A DNA stretch of 64,000 nt from Streptomyces griseoruber (GTDB lineage: Bacteria > Actinomycetota > Actinomycetes > Streptomycetales > Streptomycetaceae). How positions within the stretch are numbered: position 1 is the stretch's first letter; every line of letters begins with the position of its first letter. Location of the stretch: NCBI RefSeq assembly GCF_001514205.1, contig NZ_KQ948770.1, positions 324,709 through 388,708 of the forward strand. The letters are read 5' to 3'. The position numbers and the translations under genes are program-made. The notes beneath the pieces were generated by a model, which did no database searches, was not told where the DNA came from, and saw nothing but the letters and a program-made list of their open reading frames with translations. This document shows, in pieces, positions 15,153-22,471 of the stretch.

Positions 15153-16508
15153 TTAGGCCAGCGCTTCGCGTGCGCGGCGGGCGAGTTCGGCGGCTCCGGG
15201 CACTCTGCGGCGCTGGTAGATGGAGAGTGTGGAGCGGAGCGAGGTGATCGCTTTGCGGGTGCGGCCGGAGGTCATGCCTTCCATGAGGGTCAGGGCCTGG
15301 GACCAGGCTGCTACGGCCTCGTCGGCCCGGGCCTGGGTGGCGAGGCTGTCGCCGAGGTCGGCGTAGGTGAGGGCGTGGACGCGCTTGTACTTCTCGGGGT
15401 CCCACCGGACCAGGGCGTCGCGGTGCTGCTGTTCGGTGCCGATGTAGTCGGCGAGGTCGGTGAGAGTGCGGGCGGTGTGGCTGGCGACGGTGCCGGAGGC
15501 GGGGCCGCTGACGCGGGAGTAGCTGGGCTGGGGACCGTCGTCGCGCAGTAGGGCGTCTTCGGCGGCGAGCAGGGCGCGGGCCGCTGCAGGTTTCTCGCCT
15601 GTGGCGGCGTAGGCGCGGGCGTGGGTGATGTGGAGGAGGGCCTCGGTCTGGCCGTCGACGTGGCCGAAGCTGCGGGCGAGGGATCCTTCGACGAGGTCCA
15701 CGCAGTGGCGGGGCTGCTTGAGGCTGAGGGCCTGGTGGGCGAGGGCGCGCATCATCCAGGCGGCGTGTCCGTGGGGATCGGCTTCGCAGGCGAGTTGGTA
15801 GCCGACCTGGTAGTAGCGCTGGGCGGCACCTTCCTGGCCGAGGTCGTGGTGCTTCCAGCCTGCCAGGTAAGCGAGTTCGGCCACGGCGCCGAACGCGGCC
15901 TGTCGTAAGACTTCGTTCGGGTAGCGGCCTCGGAGCATGGGGGCGGCGGTGTCGGCGAGGTAAGCGGTGACCGTGGTCAGGCCGTGGCCGCCGCCGAGCC
16001 GTTCGTCGGCCGCACTGAAGGCTGCGGTGATTTGGCGTACGACGTCCACGTCCTCTGTCCCGACCACGGACGTTCCGGTGCGAGCGCGGAGCATGCGGGC
16101 GGTGGCCTCGTGGTCGTGGGTGAGCGGCATGGCGACGCCGGCGGTGGTGAAGGCGGCCACCGCGAGGAAGCGGCGGCGCTCGACATCGGCACGGCCGAGG
16201 TCGGTTGCGGCCAGGACGGGATCCCGCTCGTCCGCAATCTCGGCGTCTGGTGCGCGCAGGCCGATCTCGGTCCGGCTGACGGTCCGGCCTGCCCGGCGTG
16301 ACAGAGCTTCGGCGAGGTACTGGCCCGTCCGGCCGGTGGGCTGGCGGGTGCCGTTCACCCAGTGGGAGACGGCCGACTTGTTGGTCTGGAGGAGCTCGCC
16401 GTTCTCGGCCGCGATGCGTCGGATGTCCTTGGCCAGGGCCTCGTACGTGCAGCCGGTCGCGTCGATGATGTCGCGCAGGCGGGAGTTGGGTTCTCTCTGC
16501 GCTGCCAC
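15153..16508 (-). CDS. XRE-type regulator with TPR-like C-terminal region
   Basis: A 451-residue regulator. Residues about 8-75 form a Cro/C1-type helix-turn-helix (YEALAKDIRRIAAENGELL...NKSAVSHWVNGTRQPTG). A hydrophobic stretch (FLAVAAFTTAGVAMPL) follows near residue 115, then about 300 residues of helical repeats (AAQRYYQVGYQLACEAD, HAAWMMRALAHQALSL, LLHITHARAYAATGEK), the TPR-like arrangement common in Streptomyces signal-responsive regulators. GTG 16508 has GGGAGG 6 bases upstream. It is transcribed with the Nudix gene and divergently from the 16734-19795 gene set, across a 225-bp gap containing GTATAC-centred sequence at about 16539; it may control both directions (inference). Confidence 0.85.
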   Translation of the reverse strand: MAAQREPNSRLRDIIDATGCTYEALAKDIRRIAAENGELLQTNKSAVSHWVNGTRQPTGRTGQYLAEALSRRAGRTVSRTEIGLRAPDAEIADERDPVLAATDLGRADVERRRFLAVAAFTTAGVAMPLTHDHEATARMLRARTGTSVVGTEDVDVVRQITAAFSAADERLGGGHGLTTVTAYLADTAAPMLRGRYPNEVLRQAAFGAVAELAYLAGWKHHDLGQEGAAQRYYQVGYQLACEADPHGHAAWMMRALAHQALSLKQPRHCVDLVEGSLARSFGHVDGQTEALLHITHARAYAATGEKPAAARALLAAEDALLRDDGPQPSYSRVSGPASGTVASHTARTLTDLADYIGTEQQHRDALVRWDPEKYKRVHALTYADLGDSLATQARADEAVAAWSQALTLMEGMTSGRTRKAITSLRSTLSIYQRRRVPGAAELARRAREALA

Positions 16509-16680
16509 GATCGCCTCCCGTCCGGAGCTGTAAACCGCGTATACCGCTTCAACTGCCTCTCACCGTACCCACTGTGCGTGACGGAGGGTTCACTAATCAT
16601 CAGCCGCCCGGCCCCGGTCCGACACCGTGACCAGGCTCCCCCCTTCGGCCGGGCGGCACCCGAAGTTCCGTACGCCTACA

Positions 16681-16712
16681 CCGGGTTCGGGCATTCCTGT
16701 GCCCGAACCCGG
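16681..16712 (+). promoter_or_regulatory. 13-bp inverted repeat in the leader of the 16734 gene
   Basis: Arms 16681-16693 and 16700-16712 match perfectly around a 6-base loop (TTCCTG). The repeat ends 21 bp before the GTG start, so it could be an operator for the divergent XRE regulator or an RNA hairpin in the leader. Confidence 0.55.
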
Positions 16713-16733
16713 CCGATCAGAGACGGAGACACG

Positions 16734-17483
16734 GTGACCACCATCGACACCACGGCCATCACGGTCCTACTGCCCGACGCGTTCGACGAGCGCTGGAGCC
16801 GCCTGCCCGGCATCCACGTCGACGGCCGGCGCATCACCATCGACCCGGCCGAGTACTTCTTCCGCTTCGAGTCCAGCTCCTGGCTCGTCGCCAACTGGGA
16901 GCTGGTCAAGTCCCATCTCTTGGACGTGGAGGAGACCACCGAGAGCGCGGTCGAGCAGCTCGCGCTGGACTTCATCAAGGCCCACGCCACCTCCACCTCG
17001 GACGCCGCCAAGGTGCTCTCCACCGCCTACGAGGTGTACGCCTACCTCTTCCGCGAGGAGCACCTCGCCGGCCTCGGCCTGCCGCAGATCACCGCCGAAC
17101 ACCTGCGGATGCTGCGCGAGGCGGCCACGCTGATGGCGCTGAACAAGGTGGAGCTGGACGGGCACATCTCCAACGTCGGCCCCTGCTGGTTCTTCCCCGC
17201 CGCCACGTCCGTCGTCTTCGACCTGGACGACGAGATGGGCGGCATGCTCGACGAGGTCTACCACGGCGGCTGGTTCAACGAGCACCGCCGCATCGAGTCC
17301 ATCAAGGCCCACGCCGCCCTCGGCGGACGGCTCGTGCACGGCTGTCAGTCCGTGCCGGACCAGTCCGGCGGTGTCGTGGCGCCCTACGGTGCCTCGATGG
17401 CCACCTTCCGCAACGACCTCGCCGCTTTCAAGGCCGGCTGGATCGAGCAGGTCTACGCCCACCGCGTGAGCCCTGCCGCGTAG
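16734..17483 (+). CDS. Hypothetical protein, first gene of cargo operon
   Basis: A 249-residue soluble protein that I do not recognise. It has no signal peptide or membrane span. It contains an acidic/aromatic middle (EYFFRFESSSWLVANWELVKSHL at 42-64 is partly hydrophobic and aromatic), a helical region ALDFIKAHATSTSDAAKVLS, and a conserved-looking stretch ISNVGPCWFFPAATSVVFDL near 143-162. The start is taken as GTG 16734 because the frame upstream runs back through the inverted repeat and divergent promoter region; GGAG lies about 6 bases upstream. It leads a plus-strand series (phosphotransferase-like, methyltransferase, HAD-like) inside the mobile element. Confidence 0.6.
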   Translation: MTTIDTTAITVLLPDAFDERWSRLPGIHVDGRRITIDPAEYFFRFESSSWLVANWELVKSHLLDVEETTESAVEQLALDFIKAHATSTSDAAKVLSTAYEVYAYLFREEHLAGLGLPQITAEHLRMLREAATLMALNKVELDGHISNVGPCWFFPAATSVVFDLDDEMGGMLDEVYHGGWFNEHRRIESIKAHAALGGRLVHGCQSVPDQSGGVVAPYGASMATFRNDLAAFKAGWIEQVYAHRVSPAA

Positions 17484-17530
17484 CACCACAGTCCTGGCTC
17501 CGGGGCGGGCCAGCACTCTCGCCCGCCCCG

Positions 17531-17568
17531 GACGCCGCCAACAGCACTGGACGCCGCCAACAGCACTG
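17531..17568 (+). repeat. Exact 19-bp tandem duplication
   Basis: GACGCCGCCAACAGCACTG occurs twice without spacing at 17531-17549 and 17550-17568, ending 9 bp before the phosphotransferase-like start. It looks like a recent slippage duplication in the intergenic leader. Confidence 0.9.
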
Positions 17569-17577
17569 GAGCCCCTG

Positions 17578-18489
17578 ATGGAAACGAGCCTCAACGCCGA
17601 TCTCCTGGACAACCTGCTGACCATCGCAGGCCGGTCCACCGCTGCGCGCGAGGAGGTGCGGGTGTGGTCGATGTCCGGCGTCGAGCGTCTGACCTTCACC
17701 GACGGCACCACCGCCATCTTCAAGTACGCCAAGAAGCCGTTCGACAGCGAGGATCAGGCACTCCGGCTGGCCCGCACCCTCGGTGTCCCGGTGCCTGCCG
17801 TTCACGCCTCAGCGGTCGTGGACGGCTGGCTCGGGATGCTGCTGGAGGACCTCGGCGCTCCCGCCCGCGAGGCCGACGACCTCGACGGTGCCACTGCCGC
17901 CGTCGTTCTGCACCGCACCCGCACGGCTGCAGCCCTGCCGGTCCTCGACCGGGAAGGGCTGCGCAGGCTTCCGAGCCGGGCTCTGGAGCACCTCGGCCAG
18001 CTGCGCAAGGCCGAGCGGTGGCAGGACGCCGACGATGTCGAGGACGCTCTCGTCCGGATCGCACATGGCGCCGAGGCCCGCTCGGTGGGTACTGCAACGG
18101 CGCCCTTCGGCTGGGTGCACTCCGAGTTCCACCCCACCAGCCTCCACATCGGCCGACACGGCTGGAGGCTCCTGGACTTCGCCCGCGCCTTCACCGGCCC
18201 CGGCCTGCTCGACCTCGCCAGCTGGCATGGCACCCTCGACACCCCCGACCCCGTACGCCTGCGCGTCTTCCTGGAGACCTACGTCACCGAGGGCGGCACC
18301 CCCGACGCCCTCACTCCGCGCGGTGGGCTCACCGCCGAGAACTGGGCGCTGGGTTGGCACCGCATGTGGGCCGTCGAGTGGTTCATGGAGCAGTCCATCC
18401 GCTGGATCAACGACCCGGCCACCGACCCCGCCTACATCAAGGCCGTACGCCGCCACCTCACCGATGTCCTCCACCTCCTGGAGGTCTGA
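17578..18489 (+). CDS. Phosphotransferase-like (APH fold) protein with altered active site
   Basis: A 303-residue protein with the outline of an aminoglycoside/choline-kinase-type fold: an N-terminal lobe with ERLTFTDGTTAIFKYAKK (possible ATP-binding lysine near residue 46), a hinge LGMLLEDLGAPARE near 85-98, and a C-lobe with GWVHSEFHPTSLHIGRHGWRLLDFARAF written in two parts, GWVHSEFHPTSLHI (near 178-191) and WRLLDFARAF (near 195-204). The usual catalytic HGDxxxxN reads HSEFHPTS: Glu replaces Asp and Ser replaces Asn, while the later Asp of 'IDxxxA' is kept. It may be an altered enzyme or a non-catalytic relative. ATG 17578 has GGAG 7 bases upstream. The next gene's possible GTG follows the stop by one base. 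Confidence 0.72.
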   Translation: METSLNADLLDNLLTIAGRSTAAREEVRVWSMSGVERLTFTDGTTAIFKYAKKPFDSEDQALRLARTLGVPVPAVHASAVVDGWLGMLLEDLGAPAREADDLDGATAAVVLHRTRTAAALPVLDREGLRRLPSRALEHLGQLRKAERWQDADDVEDALVRIAHGAEARSVGTATAPFGWVHSEFHPTSLHIGRHGWRLLDFARAFTGPGLLDLASWHGTLDTPDPVRLRVFLETYVTEGGTPDALTPRGGLTAENWALGWHRMWAVEWFMEQSIRWINDPATDPAYIKAVRRHLTDVLHLLEV

Positions 18490-18565
18490 CGTGCTCGCCC
18501 AGGCGTCCCCCTGGTACGTCCACGCTCTTCAGCGCACCACGGCCAGTCCCGCCTAGCCGCTGTCC

Positions 18566-19186
18566 GTGCCCGCGCGGATGGAATGGACCACGCGGCCCGG
18601 CAGCGGGCCCGGCGCCGACATCCTCGGCCAGGATCTGCGCCGCAAGCGGCTGCTGGAACTCGGCTGCGGTCCCGGCCACAACGCTGCCCACGTTGCCACC
18701 CGCTACGGTGCCCAGGTCACCGGCGTCGACCTCGTCGGCCTGCAGGTCCGTCGAGCCCGCTCGCACTACGGCCGGCTGAACAGCCTCACCTTCGTGGCGG
18801 GCCATGCCCTGTACTACCTGCAAGCCTCGGACGAGCAGTTCGACGCGGTTTACTCCGTCTTCGGCGCTATCGGGCTCGTCGCCCCCGAACTCCTGCTCCC
18901 GGCCATCGCCCAGCACCTCAAGCCCGGCCGCACTCTCGCCTTCTCCGTACCTCACCCGCAGCGCGGCGGCCTCCGCCCGGCCACCGACGACCGGCCGCGC
19001 CGCGACTACGTCACCCTCCCCGACCGCACCCGACTGCCCATCGCTCGCTGGGACTTCGACGCCGACCGCTGGGAGAAACACCTCGACCGCGCCGGCCTCT
19101 GGCTCACCTCGGCCCAGGAGTTCCACGACGCCCGCCACGGAGGCCGTTGGCCCACCACCCTGCTGATCACCGCGCGCAAGCTCTGA
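18566..19186 (+). CDS. Class I SAM-dependent methyltransferase (N-terminus interrupted?)
   Basis: From GTG 18566 the protein has 206 residues. Motif I is clear: KRLLELGCGPGHNAAHVA near residue 27, followed by GAQVTGVDLVGLQVRRARS (acidic ribose-binding residue after the second strand), QFDAVYSVFGAIGLV and LKPGRTLAFSVPHP. The substrate is unknown. The same frame is open from a GTG at 18491, one base after the upstream stop, and reads LAQASPWYVHALQRTTASPA before a TAG at 18554-18556. That peptide resembles a normal N-terminus for such a gene, so the TAG may be a recent nonsense mutation or the true gene may restart at 18566. It is followed by the HAD-like gene 30 bp on. Confidence 0.72.
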   Translation: MPARMEWTTRPGSGPGADILGQDLRRKRLLELGCGPGHNAAHVATRYGAQVTGVDLVGLQVRRARSHYGRLNSLTFVAGHALYYLQASDEQFDAVYSVFGAIGLVAPELLLPAIAQHLKPGRTLAFSVPHPQRGGLRPATDDRPRRDYVTLPDRTRLPIARWDFDADRWEKHLDRAGLWLTSAQEFHDARHGGRWPTTLLITARKL

Positions 19187-19216
19187 CCCTCACCCCGGCT
19201 CCCTTGGGAGAATCCG

Positions 19217-19795
19217 ATGCGCCCGCCCTACCTGCTCCTCGACATCGACGGCGTCCTCATACCTTTCCCCGACGCGGAGGGCTCGACCCCAGCCACTCAC
19301 GCCCGCCACGACGTCGTCCCCACCGGCCGCAGCGCCGACGACCCGGTCACCATCTGGCTCAACCCCGCCCATGGGCCCATGGTCATGGAAGTGATCCGTA
19401 ACGGCATGGTCACGCCAGTCTGGTGCACCAGTTGGCGCCAGGACGCCGCCACTCTGATCGGACCGCTCCTCGGTCTCCCACCCCTGCCGCACGTCGATCT
19501 TCCCCGCCCCAAGATCACAACAAGCCACCCCAATGGTTACCTGTGGAAGCGCGACTACGTTGATGTGTGGCTGGCTGACGCCCCCGCTGTGTGGATCGAC
19601 GACGACTTCACTGACCTCGACCACTCCTGGGCCGCGGAGCGCACCGCCCGTGGCGCGGCGACCCTGCTGGTACAACCTGATCCCCGTGCCGGGCTGCAGG
19701 CTGAACACCTGGCCGAAGCCCGAGCGTGGGCCGGGCGGCTGCTCGCCGTGCGGCCCGGTGCACCCGCTGCCCCGAGCGGAACCGAAGCAGCCTGA
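19217..19795 (+). CDS. HAD-superfamily-like protein
   Basis: A 192-residue soluble protein. The N-terminal strand YLLLDIDGVLIPFPDAEG gives the DxDGV motif (D9, D11) of HAD phosphohydrolases; a second motif WCTSWRQDAATLIGPLLGL fits the Ser/Thr motif II near residue 69; KRDYVDVWL near 111 may supply the motif III lysine, and AVWIDDDFTDLDHSWA near 125 supplies the acidic motif IV. This is the arrangement of the 'HAD domain-containing' hydrolases common in Streptomyces cargo islands. The substrate is unknown. ATG 19217 has GGGAGA upstream. It is the last gene of the plus-strand cargo set and faces the relaxase gene, 65 bp away. Confidence 0.8.
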   Translation: MRPPYLLLDIDGVLIPFPDAEGSTPATHARHDVVPTGRSADDPVTIWLNPAHGPMVMEVIRNGMVTPVWCTSWRQDAATLIGPLLGLPPLPHVDLPRPKITTSHPNGYLWKRDYVDVWLADAPAVWIDDDFTDLDHSWAAERTARGAATLLVQPDPRAGLQAEHLAEARAWAGRLLAVRPGAPAAPSGTEAA

Positions 19796-19860
19796 CGCGA
19801 AGCTGTGGCAGAACAGTCGATGCCCCCGCCGCGCCGTATAGCGAGGGCATCCGACCGGGT

Positions 19861-21555
19861 TCAGCGGTGTCGACCACGTTCTTCGGGCGTCATGTTCGCT
19901 GGTGTGGCCGGAGGATGTGGAGCGGCGGACGTGGACGTCGTGCCGCTGATGGTGCTTTGCCTACGTCCTGCGTGAGCGCGCCTGTTCGGTTGAGCAGTGA
20001 TGCGCCAGTTGAGGACTTCGGCGGGATGCTCAGCACTATCGAGTTCCCGCCGGGCGCCGACCTCGGACAGGAGGCGCCGGGGGTTGTGGCCGGCGGTCTC
20101 GGCGCGGGCGAGGGTGGTGGTCAGGGCCGGCCAGGCGGGATCGGAGAGGACGCGGTCGGCGTGGTCGGGGAAGGCTGCGCGCAGGTCCTGCTCGAAGCGG
20201 CTGGCGGTTGTGGCGCGCGGTGCGCGACGGGCGAGATCCGCGAAGACTGGCTGGGCGGCCTGCTGGTAACCGGCCTGCAGGTGGCGGAAGGCTTTTTCGG
20301 CCGCTGCGGCCTGCTGCTCGTGACCGCGCTGCTCATGCCACTTGGCGGCGGCGCGCGCCACGTGGAGCGCGGCGAAGATCAGGGCAACGGCGAGTCCGCC
20401 CGGATCGTGTGTGGCGTAGGCGAGTTCCTTGGCTGCTTCCCGCAGGGCGGTGGCTGCCTGGTGGTCGACCCGGATCGCCGAGCGGCGGGCGCGGTTGAAC
20501 GCCCTTGCTGCTGCTTGCAGTTCGGCCCGGTGCCCACCGTTGATGGCGAGGGACAGGTTGTGGAGAGCCTCGCCGAAGGCATCCAAATGCCCCTGGGCCA
20601 CGGTGTCGTCGCCCGAGTCGAGGACGGCGTGGGCGTCGCGGATGGCGATTTCGGCGCGGTGCCACGGTTCGGCCGGGTCCGCCAACTGCTGGGGGCGGTC
20701 GGCCAGGGGCTGGGTGGGGAGTCGTTCACACAGGCGGTTGTAGGCCAGGTCGGGGGCGAGGCTTGAGCCGCCGAACCAGATGGGCTCGCCGTGCGTGGTG
20801 TCGCCGGGTGCGGCCAGGCTGTAGCCGGTCACCTCGCCGGTCTCGGGGCCGATGCGCGGTTTGACCTGGATGCCGAGGGAGCGCAGCACGGTGAAGTACT
20901 CGTCGATGCTGCGTACGGCGGCGGCGACCGCGTACGCTTGCTCGCGCAGCCACTCCCGCGCGGCCTTGTCCTGGCCTTGGCGCTCGGCCTTCGCGCGCTC
21001 GGCGCCGGTCGGGGTGCGCGGGGCGGTGAGGTCGCCGGACTTCAGACGGCGCAGCCCGAACTCGGCCTCGATCTTGCGGCATTCGAGCTGTGCCCGCCAG
21101 CCGTCCCGGTTCGTGCGAGGGCGGCGGCCGTCGGCGCGGACGGTGGTGGCCATGATGTGGATGTGGTCGTCGGCGTGCCGGACCGCGATCCATCGGCACG
21201 CCTTCTCGTCACCCTCGGGGGCGATGCCCGTGGCGGCGACGACGCGGCGGGCGACCTTGGCCCATTCGGCGTCGGTGAGGTAGCGGTCGCTGGGCGCGGT
21301 GCGTACGGGGCAGTGCCATACGTGTTGTGGCGGCTTCTTGCCGCCCAGCTCACGGGTGCGCAGGTCGACGTGGTGGTCCAGGCGCCGGGCGAGCTGGGTG
21401 TAGGTGGCAGCGGGGTTGCGGCCGGGATCGGGGGCACCGGCCATGTCCCAGGCGGCCACGATGTGGGGGTCCTTGTGCTCGTCGCGCCGCCCCTTGCCGA
21501 AGAGGTAGTTGACCAGGCCGAGCGTGCTGGAGCCGGTGGAGACGTCAGGCACCAT
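19861..21555 (-). CDS. Relaxase / mobilization nuclease (MobA-VirD2 type)
   Basis: A 564-residue DNA-nicking enzyme for conjugative mobilization. The relaxase domain occupies residues about 1-240: an N-terminal segment SSTLGLVNYLFGKGRRDEHK, then HHVDLRTRELGGKKPPQHVWH, and the metal-binding histidine cluster RHADDHIHIMATT near 124-136 (the HxxxHxH-type motif). The catalytic tyrosine cannot be fixed with certainty. The remaining 320 residues are helical and end in a Ser/Thr/Pro tail. The start ATG 21555 overlaps the last 11 bases of the MobC-like gene, so translation is probably coupled. Together they would nick oriT; no coupling or secretion protein is encoded, so transfer would rely on a helper. 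Confidence 0.85.
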   Translation of the reverse strand: MVPDVSTGSSTLGLVNYLFGKGRRDEHKDPHIVAAWDMAGAPDPGRNPAATYTQLARRLDHHVDLRTRELGGKKPPQHVWHCPVRTAPSDRYLTDAEWAKVARRVVAATGIAPEGDEKACRWIAVRHADDHIHIMATTVRADGRRPRTNRDGWRAQLECRKIEAEFGLRRLKSGDLTAPRTPTGAERAKAERQGQDKAAREWLREQAYAVAAAVRSIDEYFTVLRSLGIQVKPRIGPETGEVTGYSLAAPGDTTHGEPIWFGGSSLAPDLAYNRLCERLPTQPLADRPQQLADPAEPWHRAEIAIRDAHAVLDSGDDTVAQGHLDAFGEALHNLSLAINGGHRAELQAAARAFNRARRSAIRVDHQAATALREAAKELAYATHDPGGLAVALIFAALHVARAAAKWHEQRGHEQQAAAAEKAFRHLQAGYQQAAQPVFADLARRAPRATTASRFEQDLRAAFPDHADRVLSDPAWPALTTTLARAETAGHNPRRLLSEVGARRELDSAEHPAEVLNWRITAQPNRRAHAGRRQSTISGTTSTSAAPHPPATPANMTPEERGRHR

Positions 21556-22288
21556 GGCCGGCCCCTTCCGCCAGGAGCTGGTCCAGCAGTGCGTAACTGG
21601 CCTGGGCGGCCTGCTCGATACGGTCGAGGACGGCCTCGGCGCGCTCGGGTATCGCGCCGGAGTGGATGGCTGCCGTGATCTGGTTGAGGTTGGTGCCGAT
21701 CCGGTTCAGAGCCTTGGTGTGCGCTTCGATGGCCTCCACCAGTGGGCGGATGGGGTCGTCCTCCGGACTGCCGACCATGCCCGCCTTGCCGAGCGCGACG
21801 GCGAGGGCGGCGTCGCCGACGAAGCCGGCGAACTTCTGGCGGCGCCGCTTGGCCTCGGCGTCGATGAGGCGGACCGCGGTCGGCGTGAAGCGGATCTTCT
21901 TCTCCTGGTCGCGCTTCTCGGTCGTGCGCTTGCGGTTCATCCGCGCGGGCAGCGCGGGGGCGTCGGGCTCGCGCCATGAGGGCTGCTCGAGGGCGGCGGG
22001 CGGTTGGGGATTGGCAGACGGCTCGGCGTCTGAGGTGATGGAGTCGGCGACGGGCTGCTGGGGGCTGTCGGCGGCAGACGTGCTGCGGGGCTCGTCCACC
22101 CCCTCCTCAGGCTCGGACGCCCGCTGGCGCCCGGCCCTCTCTTCCTCCGCCACCCCAGAGGCGGGGGCAAGCGCGGACGAAGCCCCGTTAGGGGCTCGTT
22201 CGCTCCAGCTTGCTGCTGTTCGTCGGTCCCGGCTGAACCAACCCCAGCGGCGAGAAGAAGAGGGGTCCGTGTCGTTCTTGGTGTGCAT
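21545..22288 (-). CDS. mobC: MobC-like relaxosome accessory protein
   Basis: A 247-residue protein whose first 125 residues are a disordered acidic/Ser/Pro/Ala-rich region. The C-terminal half matches MobC-type accessory proteins: a basic strand RMNRKRTTEKRDQEKKIRFT like a ribbon-helix-helix entry, helix AVRLIDAEAKRRRQKFAGFV, and the helical signature IEAHTKALNRIGTNLNQITA near residues 192-211 (the 'xxIGxNLNQIA' motif of MobC). Its role is to open oriT for the relaxase. ATG 22288 was preferred over the upstream TTG/ATG of the open frame because GGAG lies 7 bases before it. The stop overlaps the relaxase start. Confidence 0.85.
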   Translation of the reverse strand: MHTKNDTDPSSSRRWGWFSRDRRTAASWSERAPNGASSALAPASGVAEEERAGRQRASEPEEGVDEPRSTSAADSPQQPVADSITSDAEPSANPQPPAALEQPSWREPDAPALPARMNRKRTTEKRDQEKKIRFTPTAVRLIDAEAKRRRQKFAGFVGDAALAVALGKAGMVGSPEDDPIRPLVEAIEAHTKALNRIGTNLNQITAAIHSGAIPERAEAVLDRIEQAAQASYALLDQLLAEGAGHGA

Positions 22289-22390
22289 GGTGGTGCTCCG
22301 CAGGAGAGGGGGATGGGGCCGTGTCACGTCCGTCGCATCCGTCGCATGCCTGGTCAGCACAGGTACGGATACGCGGCCAGGTACGGAGAA

Positions 22391-22441
22391 GTCCGTCCCG
22401 GCGAGAGAGTCCGTCCCCGCGCTGACCTGCGCGGGGACGGA
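22391..22441. other. Inverted repeat between replication and mobilization genes, candidate oriT
   Basis: A perfect 12-bp inverted repeat (22410-22421 with 22430-22441, 8-base spacer) is preceded by a partial direct copy of its left arm at 22391-22400 (GTCCGTCCCG). It sits in the 183-bp gap directly upstream of mobC-relaxase, the usual place of oriT. It could instead be the terminator of the DUF3631 gene. Confidence 0.45.
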
Positions 22442-22471
22442 TGTGACGCAGTGATACGGACCCCGGCGGGA

